DNA of 64,000 nucleotides from Christiangramia salexigens (GTDB lineage: Bacteria; Bacteroidota; Bacteroidia; Flavobacteriales; Flavobacteriaceae), in assembly GCF_001889005.1 (NCBI RefSeq), contig NZ_CP018153.1, positions 80,001-144,000 of the forward strand, given 5' to 3'. This document shows positions 31,417-40,129 of the stretch, in pieces (the first letter of the stretch is position 1; every line of letters starts with the position of its first letter). A model generated the notes under the pieces. The model worked only from the letters and a program-made list of their open reading frames with translations. It made no database searches and had not been told where the DNA came from. A program made the translations under genes and the position numbers.

Positions 31417-31526
31417 ATTTCAGCTGTTTAGGGTTTAATAAAATAAATTTTCCTGCTACCATAAATGTGCTTTAACGCGGTTTATTCGGTAGTTCAGGAA
31501 AGTTTTTTTTATAGTTACAAAAAATG

Positions 31527-31534
31527 TATTTTTG
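31527..31534 (+). promoter_or_regulatory. bamD promoter -7 box
   Basis: TATTTTTG matches TAnnTTTG and ends 19 nt before the ATG at 31554. In-frame starts at 31524 and 31539 overlap the box or the expected transcription start, which argues for 31554. Confidence 0.5.
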
Positions 31535-31553
31535 CAAGATGTTTTTACGTAAT

Positions 31554-32363
31554 ATGAAAAAAGCTATTCTGGTTATAGGAGTTTTGATGCTTACGATCTC
31601 CTGCAGTGAATATCAAAAAGTTGTTAAAAGCGATGAGACTGCGGTAAAATATACTACTGCAGAGCGTCTTTATAATGAGGCTCTGGAAGAAGACAGCAAT
31701 AAAAAGTTTAGAAAGGCTTTGAGATTGTTGGAGCAGATCGAGCCGGAATTTCGTGGGAAGCCTCAGGGACAGAGACTTTCTTTCCTTTTAGCAAATACGT
31801 ATTACGAATTAGGTGATTATTATCTTTCATCTTTTCAGTTTGAAAGATTCGCACAGTTGTACCCTAAGAGTGATAAGCTAGAAGAGGCCGCATTTAAAGA
31901 AGCTGCAAGTTATTACTATCGTTCTCCGAAATTCAATTTAGACCAGAAGGATACTCATAAAGCTATTGAAGAATTACAGGTATACCTTAATACTTATCCG
32001 GAAGGAGAATTTTCTGAGAGAGCTAATGATATGGCGACAGAATTACGTATTAAGCTGGAAAAGAAGGCTTATGAGATCGCTAAACAATATCACTTAACGC
32101 AATATTATAAAGCTGCAATAGCTTCCTTTAATAATTTTATTTCAGACTATCCTGGTTCTCCATTTAGAGAAGCTGCATATTACTACAGGTTTGATTCAGC
32201 TTACCAGTTAGCTATAAACAGTTACAGGGTATTGATGGAAGAAAGACTTAAGGAAGCGAAAGAATTTTATAAATCGTATAAAAAATATTATCCTGAGGGA
32301 GAGTATATTCCACAATTGGAAAGCTCTTTAACAGATATAGAGACAAGGTTACAGAATTTTTAA
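31554..32363 (+). CDS. bamD: outer membrane assembly lipoprotein BamD
   Basis: The 269-residue lipoprotein (signal MKKAILVIGVLMLTISC, lipidated Cys17) belongs to the beta-barrel assembly machine that folds outer-membrane proteins. It is built from tetratricopeptide repeats: ERLYNEALEEDSNKKFRKAL, ANTYYELGDYYLSSFQFERF and EAAYYYRFDSAYQLAINSY are successive TPR units. The start is chosen by the signal peptide and by the promoter box upstream. It heads the block with rpoZ, coaBC, a DUF4835 gene and recN that is conserved in Flavobacteriaceae. Confidence 0.93.
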   Translation: MKKAILVIGVLMLTISCSEYQKVVKSDETAVKYTTAERLYNEALEEDSNKKFRKALRLLEQIEPEFRGKPQGQRLSFLLANTYYELGDYYLSSFQFERFAQLYPKSDKLEEAAFKEAASYYYRSPKFNLDQKDTHKAIEELQVYLNTYPEGEFSERANDMATELRIKLEKKAYEIAKQYHLTQYYKAAIASFNNFISDYPGSPFREAAYYYRFDSAYQLAINSYRVLMEERLKEAKEFYKSYKKYYPEGEYIPQLESSLTDIETRLQNF

Positions 32364-32370
32364 TTTAGGT

Positions 32371-32700
32371 ATGATGGATTTTAAAAAAATTGATGCACCG
32401 GTGAACACAACAACTATCGATAAAAATTTGGTAGATGCTCCCACTGGTAATATTTACGAGGCTATTTCAGTAGTTGCCAAAAGAGCAACTCAGATCAATT
32501 CTGAAATTAAAAAGGAATTGTTGGAAAAGCTTGATGAATTTGCCACTTATAACGATTCTCTTGATGAGATCTTTGAAAATAAGGAGCAGATCGAAGTATC
32601 TAAATTCTACGAAAGACTGCCAAAGCCACATGCGCTTGCAATTCAGGAATGGTTAGATGATAAGATCTACTTCCGTAATACAAAAGATACAGAAGAATAG
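32371..32700 (+). CDS. rpoZ: DNA-directed RNA polymerase omega subunit
   Basis: The 109-residue protein (108 if the second Met is used) is the Bacteroidota form of omega. GNIYEAISVVAKRATQINSE is the conserved helix that clamps the beta-prime C-terminus, and YERLPKPHALAIQEWLDDKI ends the protein. It lies between bamD and coaBC, as in related genomes. Omega assists RNA polymerase assembly. Confidence 0.9.
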   Translation: MMDFKKIDAPVNTTTIDKNLVDAPTGNIYEAISVVAKRATQINSEIKKELLEKLDEFATYNDSLDEIFENKEQIEVSKFYERLPKPHALAIQEWLDDKIYFRNTKDTEE

Positions 32701-32714
32701 AATCTGGACTGGAT

Positions 32715-33923
32715 ATGACTGTACTTAACGGCAAAAAAGTATTATTAGGCGTTACCGGAGGTATTGCTGCTTTTAAAACTGCTGCTTTAGTACGATTATT
32801 CATCAAAGCCGGAGCTAATGTGAAAGTTGTCATGACTCCGGCAGCTAAAGATTTTATTACTCCGCTTACATTATCCACACTGTCTAAAAATGAGGTTTTT
32901 TCCTCTTTTACAGACGAGGAGGATGAAAATGCAAAATGGAACAATCACGTGGAACTCGGCCTTTGGGCCGATTTCATGCTTATAGCCCCTGCTACAGCCA
33001 ATACTCTTTCCAAAATGGCGTCGGGGAACAGCGATAATTTTTTACTCGCTACTTATCTTTCTGCTAAATGCCCTGTCTTTTTTGCTCCGGCAATGGATCT
33101 GGATATGTATAAACATCCGTCCACAAGTAAAAGTCTGGAGTCATTAAATGAATATGGGAATATCATGATCCCTGCTGAAGAAGGCGAGCTTGCCAGCGGA
33201 CTTCACGGTGAGGGAAGAATGGCAGAGCCGGAAAAGATCATAGACTTCATTGAAAATCATTTTTCTGAAGACCTTCCGCTAAAAGGAAAGAAAATATTAA
33301 TTACAGCGGGGCCAACATACGAAGCTATAGATCCCGTACGTTTTATAGGAAATCATTCCAGTGGAAAAATGGGATATGCGATAGCAAGAACTGCTGCAGA
33401 ATTGGGAGCAGAGGTTATCCTGATATCCGGCCCTACTAATCTGGGACTTGATCATAAATCGGTTGAATTAATAAGAGTAACCAGTACTCATGAAATGTTT
33501 GTGGCTGCTAATTCCTATTTTGAGGATACCGATGTGTTTATTGGAGCAGCTGCCGTGGCAGATTACAGACCAAAATTTGTGGCCGATAAAAAGATCAAGA
33601 AATCTGGTGACAGCCTTAGTCTGGAATTAACCAAAACTGAGGATATACTTGCCAGCCTGGGTGAAATGAAGCGAAACCAAAAGTTGATAGGCTTTGCGCT
33701 GGAAACCAATAATGAAGAGGAAAATGCAAGAAAAAAGCTAAAAAGGAAAAATCTTGATTTTATTGTTTTAAATTCCCTTCAAGATAAAGGAGCAGGTTTT
33801 AAGAGTGAGACTAATAAAATTAGTATCATCTATCCCGATAAAAAGAAGGATTTTGACCTGAAGCCCAAAAAAGAGGTGGCCCTTGATATTTTAAATGAAA
33901 TTATCGAATTGTTGAATGCGTAA
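32715..33923 (+). CDS. coaBC: bifunctional phosphopantothenoylcysteine decarboxylase/phosphopantothenate-cysteine ligase
   Basis: The 402-residue enzyme performs two steps of coenzyme A synthesis. The N-terminal flavin-dependent CoaC half (about 1-185) has LLGVTGGIAAFKTA, the catalytic His in NNHVELGLWAD, the ATANTLSKMASG loop and PAMDLDM (a variant of the usual PAMN). The C-terminal CoaB half (about 190-402) has ILITAGPTYEAIDPVRFIGN followed by HSSGKMG. Its end overlaps the next gene by 8 bp. coaE, the last CoA gene, is at 39.5 kb. Confidence 0.96.
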   Translation: MTVLNGKKVLLGVTGGIAAFKTAALVRLFIKAGANVKVVMTPAAKDFITPLTLSTLSKNEVFSSFTDEEDENAKWNNHVELGLWADFMLIAPATANTLSKMASGNSDNFLLATYLSAKCPVFFAPAMDLDMYKHPSTSKSLESLNEYGNIMIPAEEGELASGLHGEGRMAEPEKIIDFIENHFSEDLPLKGKKILITAGPTYEAIDPVRFIGNHSSGKMGYAIARTAAELGAEVILISGPTNLGLDHKSVELIRVTSTHEMFVAANSYFEDTDVFIGAAAVADYRPKFVADKKIKKSGDSLSLELTKTEDILASLGEMKRNQKLIGFALETNNEEENARKKLKRKNLDFIVLNSLQDKGAGFKSETNKISIIYPDKKKDFDLKPKKEVALDILNEIIELLNA

Positions 33924-34803
33924 TATTTTATTTTTCATTCTTTGTTTTTTAAGCCTGCAGCTGGCTTCGGCACAGCAGCTTAATTGTGAAGTGATCATCA
34001 ATGCAGAGCAGACCGGGCAAACCAATCTTTCTGTTTTTAAGACACTGGAACGTGCTTTAAACGAATTTGTAAACCGCACCAATTGGACCAATAAAAAATT
34101 CGAGAATCACGAGCGTATTAATTGCAGTATGTTCATCACCATTACGAGTTTTGAAGGGGAGAGTTTTAACGGATCTATACAGATCCAATCTTCCAGGCCG
34201 GTATATGGGACTTCTATGATCACACCGGTATTTAATTTTAAAGATGATCAGCTAAGCTTTAATTACCGGGAATATCAACCGCTGAATTATAGCAAGAATA
34301 CCTTTAATTCCAATTTGATCTCTGTTATTTCATTTTACGTTTATGCGATCCTTGGTCTGGATGCAGATACTTTTGAGCTGCAGGGCGGGACTTCTTATTT
34401 TGAGGAGGCGAACCGTATTGTTACCACTGCTCAACAAGGGAACTCTCAAGGCTGGAGAGGCTCCGATGGACAAAGTTCTCGATTCAGGCTGAACTCTGAT
34501 CTTCTTGCGAATACCTACGCCGAATACAGAACTGTTTTATATGATTATCACCGGCTTGGCTTGGATATGATGCATGAGGATCTGTTAGTAGGAAAAACAA
34601 ATATCGCAGAGGCTATGAAAAAGCTGGAAGTGATGAACCGCCGGCGTAATAATTCACTCCTGCTCAGAACTTTTTTTGATGCCAAGGCAGACGAGCTTGC
34701 TCAGATCTATTCCGGAGGCCCTCAGATTGACAGTGCAGAGCTTACTAAAACCCTTACTAATATTGCGCCGAGGTACTCCAAAAACTGGCGAAGTATTCAA
34801 TAG
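33916..34803 (+). CDS. DUF4835 family secreted protein
   Basis: The 295-residue protein has a signal peptide (residues 1-19, ending LQLASAQQ) and then the DUF4835 landmarks: LNCEVIINAEQTGQTNLSVF, ALNEFVNRTNWTN, GSIQIQSSRPVYGTS, and the long middle segment after FNSNLISVISFYVYAILG. It is presumably periplasmic. Its fixed place between coaBC and recN across Flavobacteriaceae suggests a conserved envelope function, but none is known. It overlaps coaBC by 8 bp. Confidence 0.88.
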   Translation: MRNILFFILCFLSLQLASAQQLNCEVIINAEQTGQTNLSVFKTLERALNEFVNRTNWTNKKFENHERINCSMFITITSFEGESFNGSIQIQSSRPVYGTSMITPVFNFKDDQLSFNYREYQPLNYSKNTFNSNLISVISFYVYAILGLDADTFELQGGTSYFEEANRIVTTAQQGNSQGWRGSDGQSSRFRLNSDLLANTYAEYRTVLYDYHRLGLDMMHEDLLVGKTNIAEAMKKLEVMNRRRNNSLLLRTFFDAKADELAQIYSGGPQIDSAELTKTLTNIAPRYSKNWRSIQ

Positions 34804-34861
34804 CCATTTTGGTTGATTTCAATTTTTTTCTCCCTTATATTTAACACAAATTTTAACCGGT

Positions 34862-36514
34862 TTGCTGACATCTCTTTCTATTAAAAATTATGCCCTCATT
34901 GAGGATATAAATATAAGCCTGGAACCAGGGTTTACCATAATTACAGGTGAAACAGGAGCAGGAAAATCAATCATGCTGGGAGCTCTTGGCCTCTTGCTGG
35001 GAGATCGTGCCGATTTTGGTTCTATTAGAGATTCTGAAAAGAAGTGTGTTATTGAAGGAGGCTTCAGTATCTCAAACTATAAACTTGAGAATTTCTTTAA
35101 GAAGGAAGATCTGGATTATGAGGTGAATAGTATTATTAGAAGAGAGATCCTGCCTTCAGGTAAATCCCGAGCCTTTATAAATGATACACCTGTAAAGATC
35201 TCTTCGCTTCAAAAACTTGGAGGTTACCTGATCGATATCCATAGTCAGCATGAAACTTTTAGTCTTGGGAATGCTGGTTATCAATTCAGGGTGATAGATA
35301 CAATCGCCAAAAATGAATCGGTAATTCTTCAGTATAAAAACGAGCTAAAAGAGTATAAGCTTCTTAAGAACAGACTTTCAGAATTGAAGGAACAGCAGTC
35401 ACAGGCAGCTAAGGAATATGATTATAACATATTTCTGCTTAATGAGCTGGAAGAGGCGAATCTTAAGGAAGGGATGCAGGAGGAGCTTGAAGAGAGATAT
35501 GAGGAACTGAATAATGTTGAGGAACTTTCAGAAAATCTTAGTGCGGCGATAGGTTATTTGCAACAGGAAGAAATTGGTAGCCTGGACAGTTTGAAATCTG
35601 TGAGGTCACATTTAGCTAAGATCGCTCAATTTTCTGCGGCTTATGAAGGTTTCCATGAGCGCATTCAGAGCGTGATCATAGAACTTGATGATATTGAAGC
35701 AGAATTGACAAACTCCCTGGAGCGGGTAGAGGCTAATCCGGAAGAGCTGGAAGTGATCAACCAAAAACTTCAGTTGATCTATAACCTTCAGAAGAAACAC
35801 AATGCCGAGAATGTGGCAGAATTACTTTCAATAAGCAGCGAGCTTAGAGAAAAGGTTTCTGTGACTGAAAATGCCGAAGCTGCTTTAACCGGAGTAGAGG
35901 CGGCAATTGAAGATCAAAAAGAAAAGCTATCCCAAATAGCCGACATGCTTCATGATAACCGTGAAAAGATCATTCCTGCTTTTATAGAACAGACCGAAAG
36001 CATACTCAAGGATCTTGGGATGCCCAATGCCAGGCTTAATATTGAGCTGAGAAAAGAAGAAGAATTTCTGGCTAATGGAAGGGATCAACTTGAATGGTAT
36101 CTAGCGGCGAACAAAGGCGGTAGTTTTAAAGAAATTAAAAAGGCAGCATCGGGTGGAGAACTCTCCAGAATTATGCTTGCCGTGAAAAGTATCCTGGCGG
36201 CGCAAAGCAACTTGCCTACTATTATCTTTGATGAGATAGATACCGGAGTTTCCGGGGAGATCGCTCAGAAAATGGGAGAGATCCTTCAAAGAATGGGAAT
36301 TAATATGCAAGTGATAGCGATCACTCATTTACCACAGATCGCAGGGAAAGGTGCCAGTCATTTTAAGATCTTTAAAGAAGATAATGAGGTGGCAACACAA
36401 ACCAAGATTATCAAGCTGGAAGTGGATCAGCGAATTGAAGAGCTTGCTTTGATGCTGGGAGGGAATATTAAAAGCGAATCGGCTTTGGCACATGCAAAAG
36501 CCCTATTAAATTGA
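34862..36514 (+). CDS. recN: DNA repair protein RecN
   Basis: The 550-residue SMC-like ATPase acts in double-strand-break repair. The N-terminal half has IKNYALIEDI and Walker A TGETGAGKSIMLGALG. Long coiled-coil arms (about 150-350) follow, then the signature AASGGELSRIMLAVKSIL, Walker B LPTIIFDEIDTGVSG and the C-terminal VIAITHLPQIAGKG. The start is a TTG at 34862, since the family begins MLTSLSIKNYAL and no ATG precedes that motif in frame. It ends the bamD-recN block. Confidence 0.95.
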   Translation: MLTSLSIKNYALIEDINISLEPGFTIITGETGAGKSIMLGALGLLLGDRADFGSIRDSEKKCVIEGGFSISNYKLENFFKKEDLDYEVNSIIRREILPSGKSRAFINDTPVKISSLQKLGGYLIDIHSQHETFSLGNAGYQFRVIDTIAKNESVILQYKNELKEYKLLKNRLSELKEQQSQAAKEYDYNIFLLNELEEANLKEGMQEELEERYEELNNVEELSENLSAAIGYLQQEEIGSLDSLKSVRSHLAKIAQFSAAYEGFHERIQSVIIELDDIEAELTNSLERVEANPEELEVINQKLQLIYNLQKKHNAENVAELLSISSELREKVSVTENAEAALTGVEAAIEDQKEKLSQIADMLHDNREKIIPAFIEQTESILKDLGMPNARLNIELRKEEEFLANGRDQLEWYLAANKGGSFKEIKKAASGGELSRIMLAVKSILAAQSNLPTIIFDEIDTGVSGEIAQKMGEILQRMGINMQVIAITHLPQIAGKGASHFKIFKEDNEVATQTKIIKLEVDQRIEELALMLGGNIKSESALAHAKALLN

Positions 36515-36629
36515 TAATTAAAAATTAATAATGCTGGTTTTAGGTTCGTAAGGATGGAATTCTTAATAAAACGCAATTCCAACAACTTTGCTATCTTTAC
36601 GGGCTTAACAACCATAAAATACATATCAC

Positions 36630-37451
36630 ATGTCATATAACCTGTTGAAAGGGAAACGAGGAATTATTTTTGGAGCATTGGATGAGAATTCAATTGCATG
36701 GAAAACTGCAGAGAAAGTACACGAAGAAGGAGGTACTTTTGTTCTTACAAATGCACCTATCGCTATGCGAATGGGAAGTATTAAAAACCTTGCCGAGAAG
36801 ACCGGATCAGAAATTATTCCTGCCGACGCTACGAAGGTTGAAGATCTTGAGAATCTTGTAGAAAAAGCAATGGAAATCCTTGGTGGAAAGATCGATTTTG
36901 TACTTCACTCTATAGGGATGTCTGTAAACGTTAGAAAAGGGAATCATTATACCGATATGAACTATGATTTCACTACTAAAGGTTGGGACGTTTCTGCTGT
37001 TTCTTTTCATAAGACCATGCAGGTACTTTATAAAAAAGACGCAATGAACGAGTGGGGGAGTATTGTAGCTCTTAGCTATATGGCTGCTCAGCGTGTATTC
37101 CCGGATTATAATGATATGGCAGATAATAAAGCTTATTTAGAGTCTATTGCCAGAAGTTTTGGATACTTCTTTGGAAAAGATAAAAAAGTAAGAGTGAACA
37201 CTATCTCTCAATCACCTACACCAACTACTGCAGGACAGGGTGTAAAAGGCTTTGACGGATTTATTGCTTTTGCTGAAAAAATGTCTCCTCTTGGAAATGC
37301 TACTGCTCAGGAATGTGCAGAATATACCTTAACCTTATTCTCTGACCTTACCAAAAAGGTAACTCTTCAGAATCTTTACCATGATGGTGGATTCTCAAAT
37401 ACAGGAGTTAGTCAGGAAGTAATGGAAGCCTTTACTAAAGACGAGGAATAA
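36630..37451 (+). CDS. fabI: enoyl-[acyl-carrier-protein] reductase (NADH)
   Basis: It carries out the last reduction of each fatty-acid elongation cycle. The 273-residue short-chain dehydrogenase has GKRGIIFGALDENSIAWKTA (the divergent FabI cofactor motif), VLHSIGMS, and the catalytic Tyr-x6-Lys in PDYNDMADNKAYLE, preceded by ALSYMAAQRVF. It is monocistronic with a -7-like box (TATCTTTA at 36592) and a strong terminator. Confidence 0.96.
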   Translation: MSYNLLKGKRGIIFGALDENSIAWKTAEKVHEEGGTFVLTNAPIAMRMGSIKNLAEKTGSEIIPADATKVEDLENLVEKAMEILGGKIDFVLHSIGMSVNVRKGNHYTDMNYDFTTKGWDVSAVSFHKTMQVLYKKDAMNEWGSIVALSYMAAQRVFPDYNDMADNKAYLESIARSFGYFFGKDKKVRVNTISQSPTPTTAGQGVKGFDGFIAFAEKMSPLGNATAQECAEYTLTLFSDLTKKVTLQNLYHDGGFSNTGVSQEVMEAFTKDEE

Positions 37452-37463
37452 AAATTTAAACAT

Positions 37464-37510
37464 ATGCTGAAGTCCTGTATGAAATATACAGGCTTCAGCA
37501 TTTTCTTTTT
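37464..37510 (+). terminator. fabI terminator
   Basis: A 16-bp stem with one bulge (37464-37480 with 37486-37501, ATGCTGAAG...CTTCAGCAT) and a short loop is followed by a T-rich run, 12 bp after the fabI stop. Confidence 0.88.
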
Positions 37511-37524
37511 TAAGCTGTTTTTGC

Positions 37525-38541
37525 ATGCATCCCGAATACTCTTTCATTATTCCGGTTTACAATCGTCCCGATGAGATCCGGGAACTTCTGGAAAGTATGC
37601 TAAAACTCGAATTTCAGAATGACTTTGAAATTGTGATCGTCGAGGACGGCTCCAATGAAAGTTCTGAAGACGTTATAAGTCACTTCAAAGATCAACTCAA
37701 TATCAGTTACTACTTCAAACCTAATTCCGGCCCCGGGGACTCCCGTAACTTTGGAATGAAGAAGGCTATAGCAGATTACTTCATAATTTTAGATTCAGAC
37801 GTGATCCTTCCGGTTAATTATCTCGAGGAGGTAGACAGATTTTTAAAGGAAAATAATTGCGATTGTTTTGGTGGACCAGATGCTTCGCATCCCAGCTTCA
37901 GCAATGTCCAAAAAGCTATAGATTACAGTATGACCTCTTTTTTTACTACTGGAGGCATAAGAGGTGGAAAAAAAGCAGTTGATGAATTCCAGCCAAGAAG
38001 TTTCAATATGGGACTAAGCAGAGTAGCTTTTGAGGCGAGTAAAGGATTTGGTAATATTCACCCTGGTGAAGATCCCGATCTTAGTTTAAGATTAAGAAAA
38101 GCAGGATTTATAACCTGCCTTATTCCGGAAGCCAAAGTATTTCATAAAAGACGTATAGACTGGGAAAAGTTTTTTATTCAGGTGAAAAAATTCGGACTCG
38201 TTCGGCCAATTTTAAATAGCTGGCATCCCGGATCTGGAAAGATCACCTATTGGTTTCCAACACTATTCATGGTCGCGTTGCTCTTCTCTGTAGGAATTGC
38301 AATTACCGGTCGGTATTTTTATATAGGTGTGTTCTTAATTTATTTTCTAATTATTGGATTAGATGCCGCTATAAAAAATAAAAGTATTTATATTGGGGTA
38401 TTAGCAATAAGAGCCACTCTGGTACAGTTTACAGGTTACGGCTATGGGTTTTTGACTTCCTGGGTCAAGATCAGTGTGCTAAAAAGACAGCCTCAAGAGG
38501 AATTTCCTAAATTATTTTTTAAAAAAGATGTCAGTGCTTAG
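37525..38541 (+). CDS. family 2 glycosyltransferase with C-terminal membrane helices
   Basis: The 338-residue enzyme has a GT-A domain: FSIIPVYNRPDEIRELLES at the start, IVEDGSNESSEDV, the metal-binding DSDVILP, and GPGDSRNFGMKKA. HPGEDPDLSLRLRKAGF supplies the catalytic ED. About three transmembrane helices (about 250-320) follow the domain, placing it at the inner membrane. Sugar donor and acceptor are unknown. Its last codons overlap the YbbR-like gene by 14 bp. Confidence 0.88.
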   Translation: MHPEYSFIIPVYNRPDEIRELLESMLKLEFQNDFEIVIVEDGSNESSEDVISHFKDQLNISYYFKPNSGPGDSRNFGMKKAIADYFIILDSDVILPVNYLEEVDRFLKENNCDCFGGPDASHPSFSNVQKAIDYSMTSFFTTGGIRGGKKAVDEFQPRSFNMGLSRVAFEASKGFGNIHPGEDPDLSLRLRKAGFITCLIPEAKVFHKRRIDWEKFFIQVKKFGLVRPILNSWHPGSGKITYWFPTLFMVALLFSVGIAITGRYFYIGVFLIYFLIIGLDAAIKNKSIYIGVLAIRATLVQFTGYGYGFLTSWVKISVLKRQPQEEFPKLFFKKDVSA

Positions 38542-39475
38542 AAGAAGAACCTTTAAAAGATCCAGTATTAAGACCTTCAGTTTTTTTTTGGTTTTTTCTG
38601 CTGTGGTTTGGGTGCTGGTGCAATTTTCAAAAACCTATACTCAGCTTATAGAAATTCCGGTGGTATATTTAAATGCTCCGCTAGATAAAAGTTTATCTGA
38701 TGATAAGCCTGAGGGTGTAGATCTGCAAATTCAGGATAACGGCTTTAGTATTTTTTACTACAAGTTATTTAATCCTGAACTTACGATAGATCTTTCTGAA
38801 GCTAAACAGAGAGACAGTACACTGGTTTATCAGTTGCAAGATCATTTATCGCAAATAGAAAGTCAGTTGAAGGTTGATTTTGAAAATTCCCGAATTATTC
38901 AGGAAGAGATCGTTATTCCTTTTCAGTTTAGAAAGGAAAAGGTGATAAAGATTAATTCAAAAATTGAAGTTGGCTATGCCGTTGGCTTTTCTGCAGATGA
39001 ACCGGTAGAACTTTCTCCAGATTCTGTACGCGTTAGCGGGCCCGAGAAGATAATAGATACAATACAGTCAGTACCCACACTTTCACTTAGATTGAAAAAA
39101 GTGAATCAGGATATAAAGGGTAAGGTGAGTTTGGATACAAGCAAGTTAGGGATGCTTAACTTTTATGCTGATGAAGTGAGTTATTTTCAGAAGGTTGAAA
39201 AATTCACAGAAGGCAGTGTAGAAATTCCAGTTGAAGTTATCAATGTTCCTGAAAATCTGAATCTTGCTTATTTTCCAAAAGATGTGATCGTCTATTACCA
39301 GGTGAATTTGAAACGTTTTGAAAGTATCAGTGGTTCCGATTTCCGGGTGGTATGTGATTATGCTCAGGTTAACGAGGAGGATGGTTTTATGATCGCTCAG
39401 ATCGTAGAAAAACCGAATTATATTCATAACCTCCGTTTGAATGAAAAACGAATACAATTCGTAATAAAACGATGA
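38528..39475 (+). CDS. YbbR-domain membrane protein (CdaR-like)
   Basis: The 315-residue protein has one N-terminal transmembrane helix (about 17-35, FSFFLVFSAVVWVLVQFS) and an extracytoplasmic part made of YbbR-type beta repeats. These show as IEIPVVYLNAP near 45, VGYAVGFSADEPVELSPDSV near 155, and VEIPVEVINVPENL near 235. In Firmicutes, YbbR proteins regulate the c-di-AMP cyclase; no cyclase gene is seen here. It overlaps the glycosyltransferase by 14 bp and coaE by 4 bp. Confidence 0.82.
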   Translation: MSVLRRRTFKRSSIKTFSFFLVFSAVVWVLVQFSKTYTQLIEIPVVYLNAPLDKSLSDDKPEGVDLQIQDNGFSIFYYKLFNPELTIDLSEAKQRDSTLVYQLQDHLSQIESQLKVDFENSRIIQEEIVIPFQFRKEKVIKINSKIEVGYAVGFSADEPVELSPDSVRVSGPEKIIDTIQSVPTLSLRLKKVNQDIKGKVSLDTSKLGMLNFYADEVSYFQKVEKFTEGSVEIPVEVINVPENLNLAYFPKDVIVYYQVNLKRFESISGSDFRVVCDYAQVNEEDGFMIAQIVEKPNYIHNLRLNEKRIQFVIKR

Positions 39476-40065
39476 AAATAATAGGTTTAACCGGCGGAAT
39501 TGGCAGTGGAAAAACAACAGTAGCCAATTTTTTTAAGGAGCTGGGAATTCCGGTCTATATCGCCGATGATGCCGGTAAGCGTCTCATGAATTCTGATGAG
39601 CAGATCAAACAGGAGATCAAGAAACTTATTGGTGAAAAGGCTTATTCCGGTGAGGTCCCCGATAGAAAATATATAGCTTCAAAAGTCTTTAAGGATAAAG
39701 CTTTATTAAACGAATTGAATGGTATTATACATCCCGCTGTAGCTAAAGATTTCGATATCTGGCTTAAAGATCAGCATTCTCCTTATGTTATTTACGAAGC
39801 CGCTATTTTATTTGAAATCGGCAGGTATGATCAATGTGATCACAGTGTGCTTGTGGTTACGCCCAAAGATCTAAGAATTCAAAGAATTCAGGAACGGGAT
39901 AAGAGTACAAGGGAAGAAATTTTAGACCGAATGGATAATCAGTGGAGTGATGAAAAGAAATCAGAACTCGCCGATTTTATTATAAAAAATACCGATCTAG
40001 CCCACACAAAATCTCAGGTTGCACATATTCATGCTCAAATCTTAAAAGCAGGCAAAAATTCTTAG
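39472..40065 (+). CDS. coaE: dephospho-CoA kinase
   Basis: It phosphorylates dephospho-CoA in the last step of coenzyme A synthesis. The 197-residue P-loop kinase starts IGLTGGIGSGKTTVANFF (Walker A), followed by DDAGKRLMNSD, HPAVAKDFDIWL and the lid segment RIQERDKSTREEILDRMDNQ. Length is typical. It overlaps the YbbR-like gene by 4 bp. Confidence 0.95.
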   Translation: MKIIGLTGGIGSGKTTVANFFKELGIPVYIADDAGKRLMNSDEQIKQEIKKLIGEKAYSGEVPDRKYIASKVFKDKALLNELNGIIHPAVAKDFDIWLKDQHSPYVIYEAAILFEIGRYDQCDHSVLVVTPKDLRIQRIQERDKSTREEILDRMDNQWSDEKKSELADFIIKNTDLAHTKSQVAHIHAQILKAGKNS

Positions 40066-40092
40066 AAGTTCTGTTAACATTTGGTTAAACAC

Positions 40093-40124
40093 TTTAATGT
40101 CTAAATGTTAAAATATTACTTTTG
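40093..40124 (+). promoter_or_regulatory. histidine kinase promoter
   Basis: TTTA (40093-40096) and TACTTTTG (40117-40124, an exact -7 box) are separated by 20 nt. The box ends 5 nt before the ATG, so the leader would be extremely short. Confidence 0.5.
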
Positions 40125-40129
40125 ACCGC

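Noticed and set aside
37525-40065. Polysaccharide biosynthesis cluster around the glycosyltransferase
   Set aside because: Only one glycosyltransferase is present; the neighbours are a YbbR-like protein and coaE.
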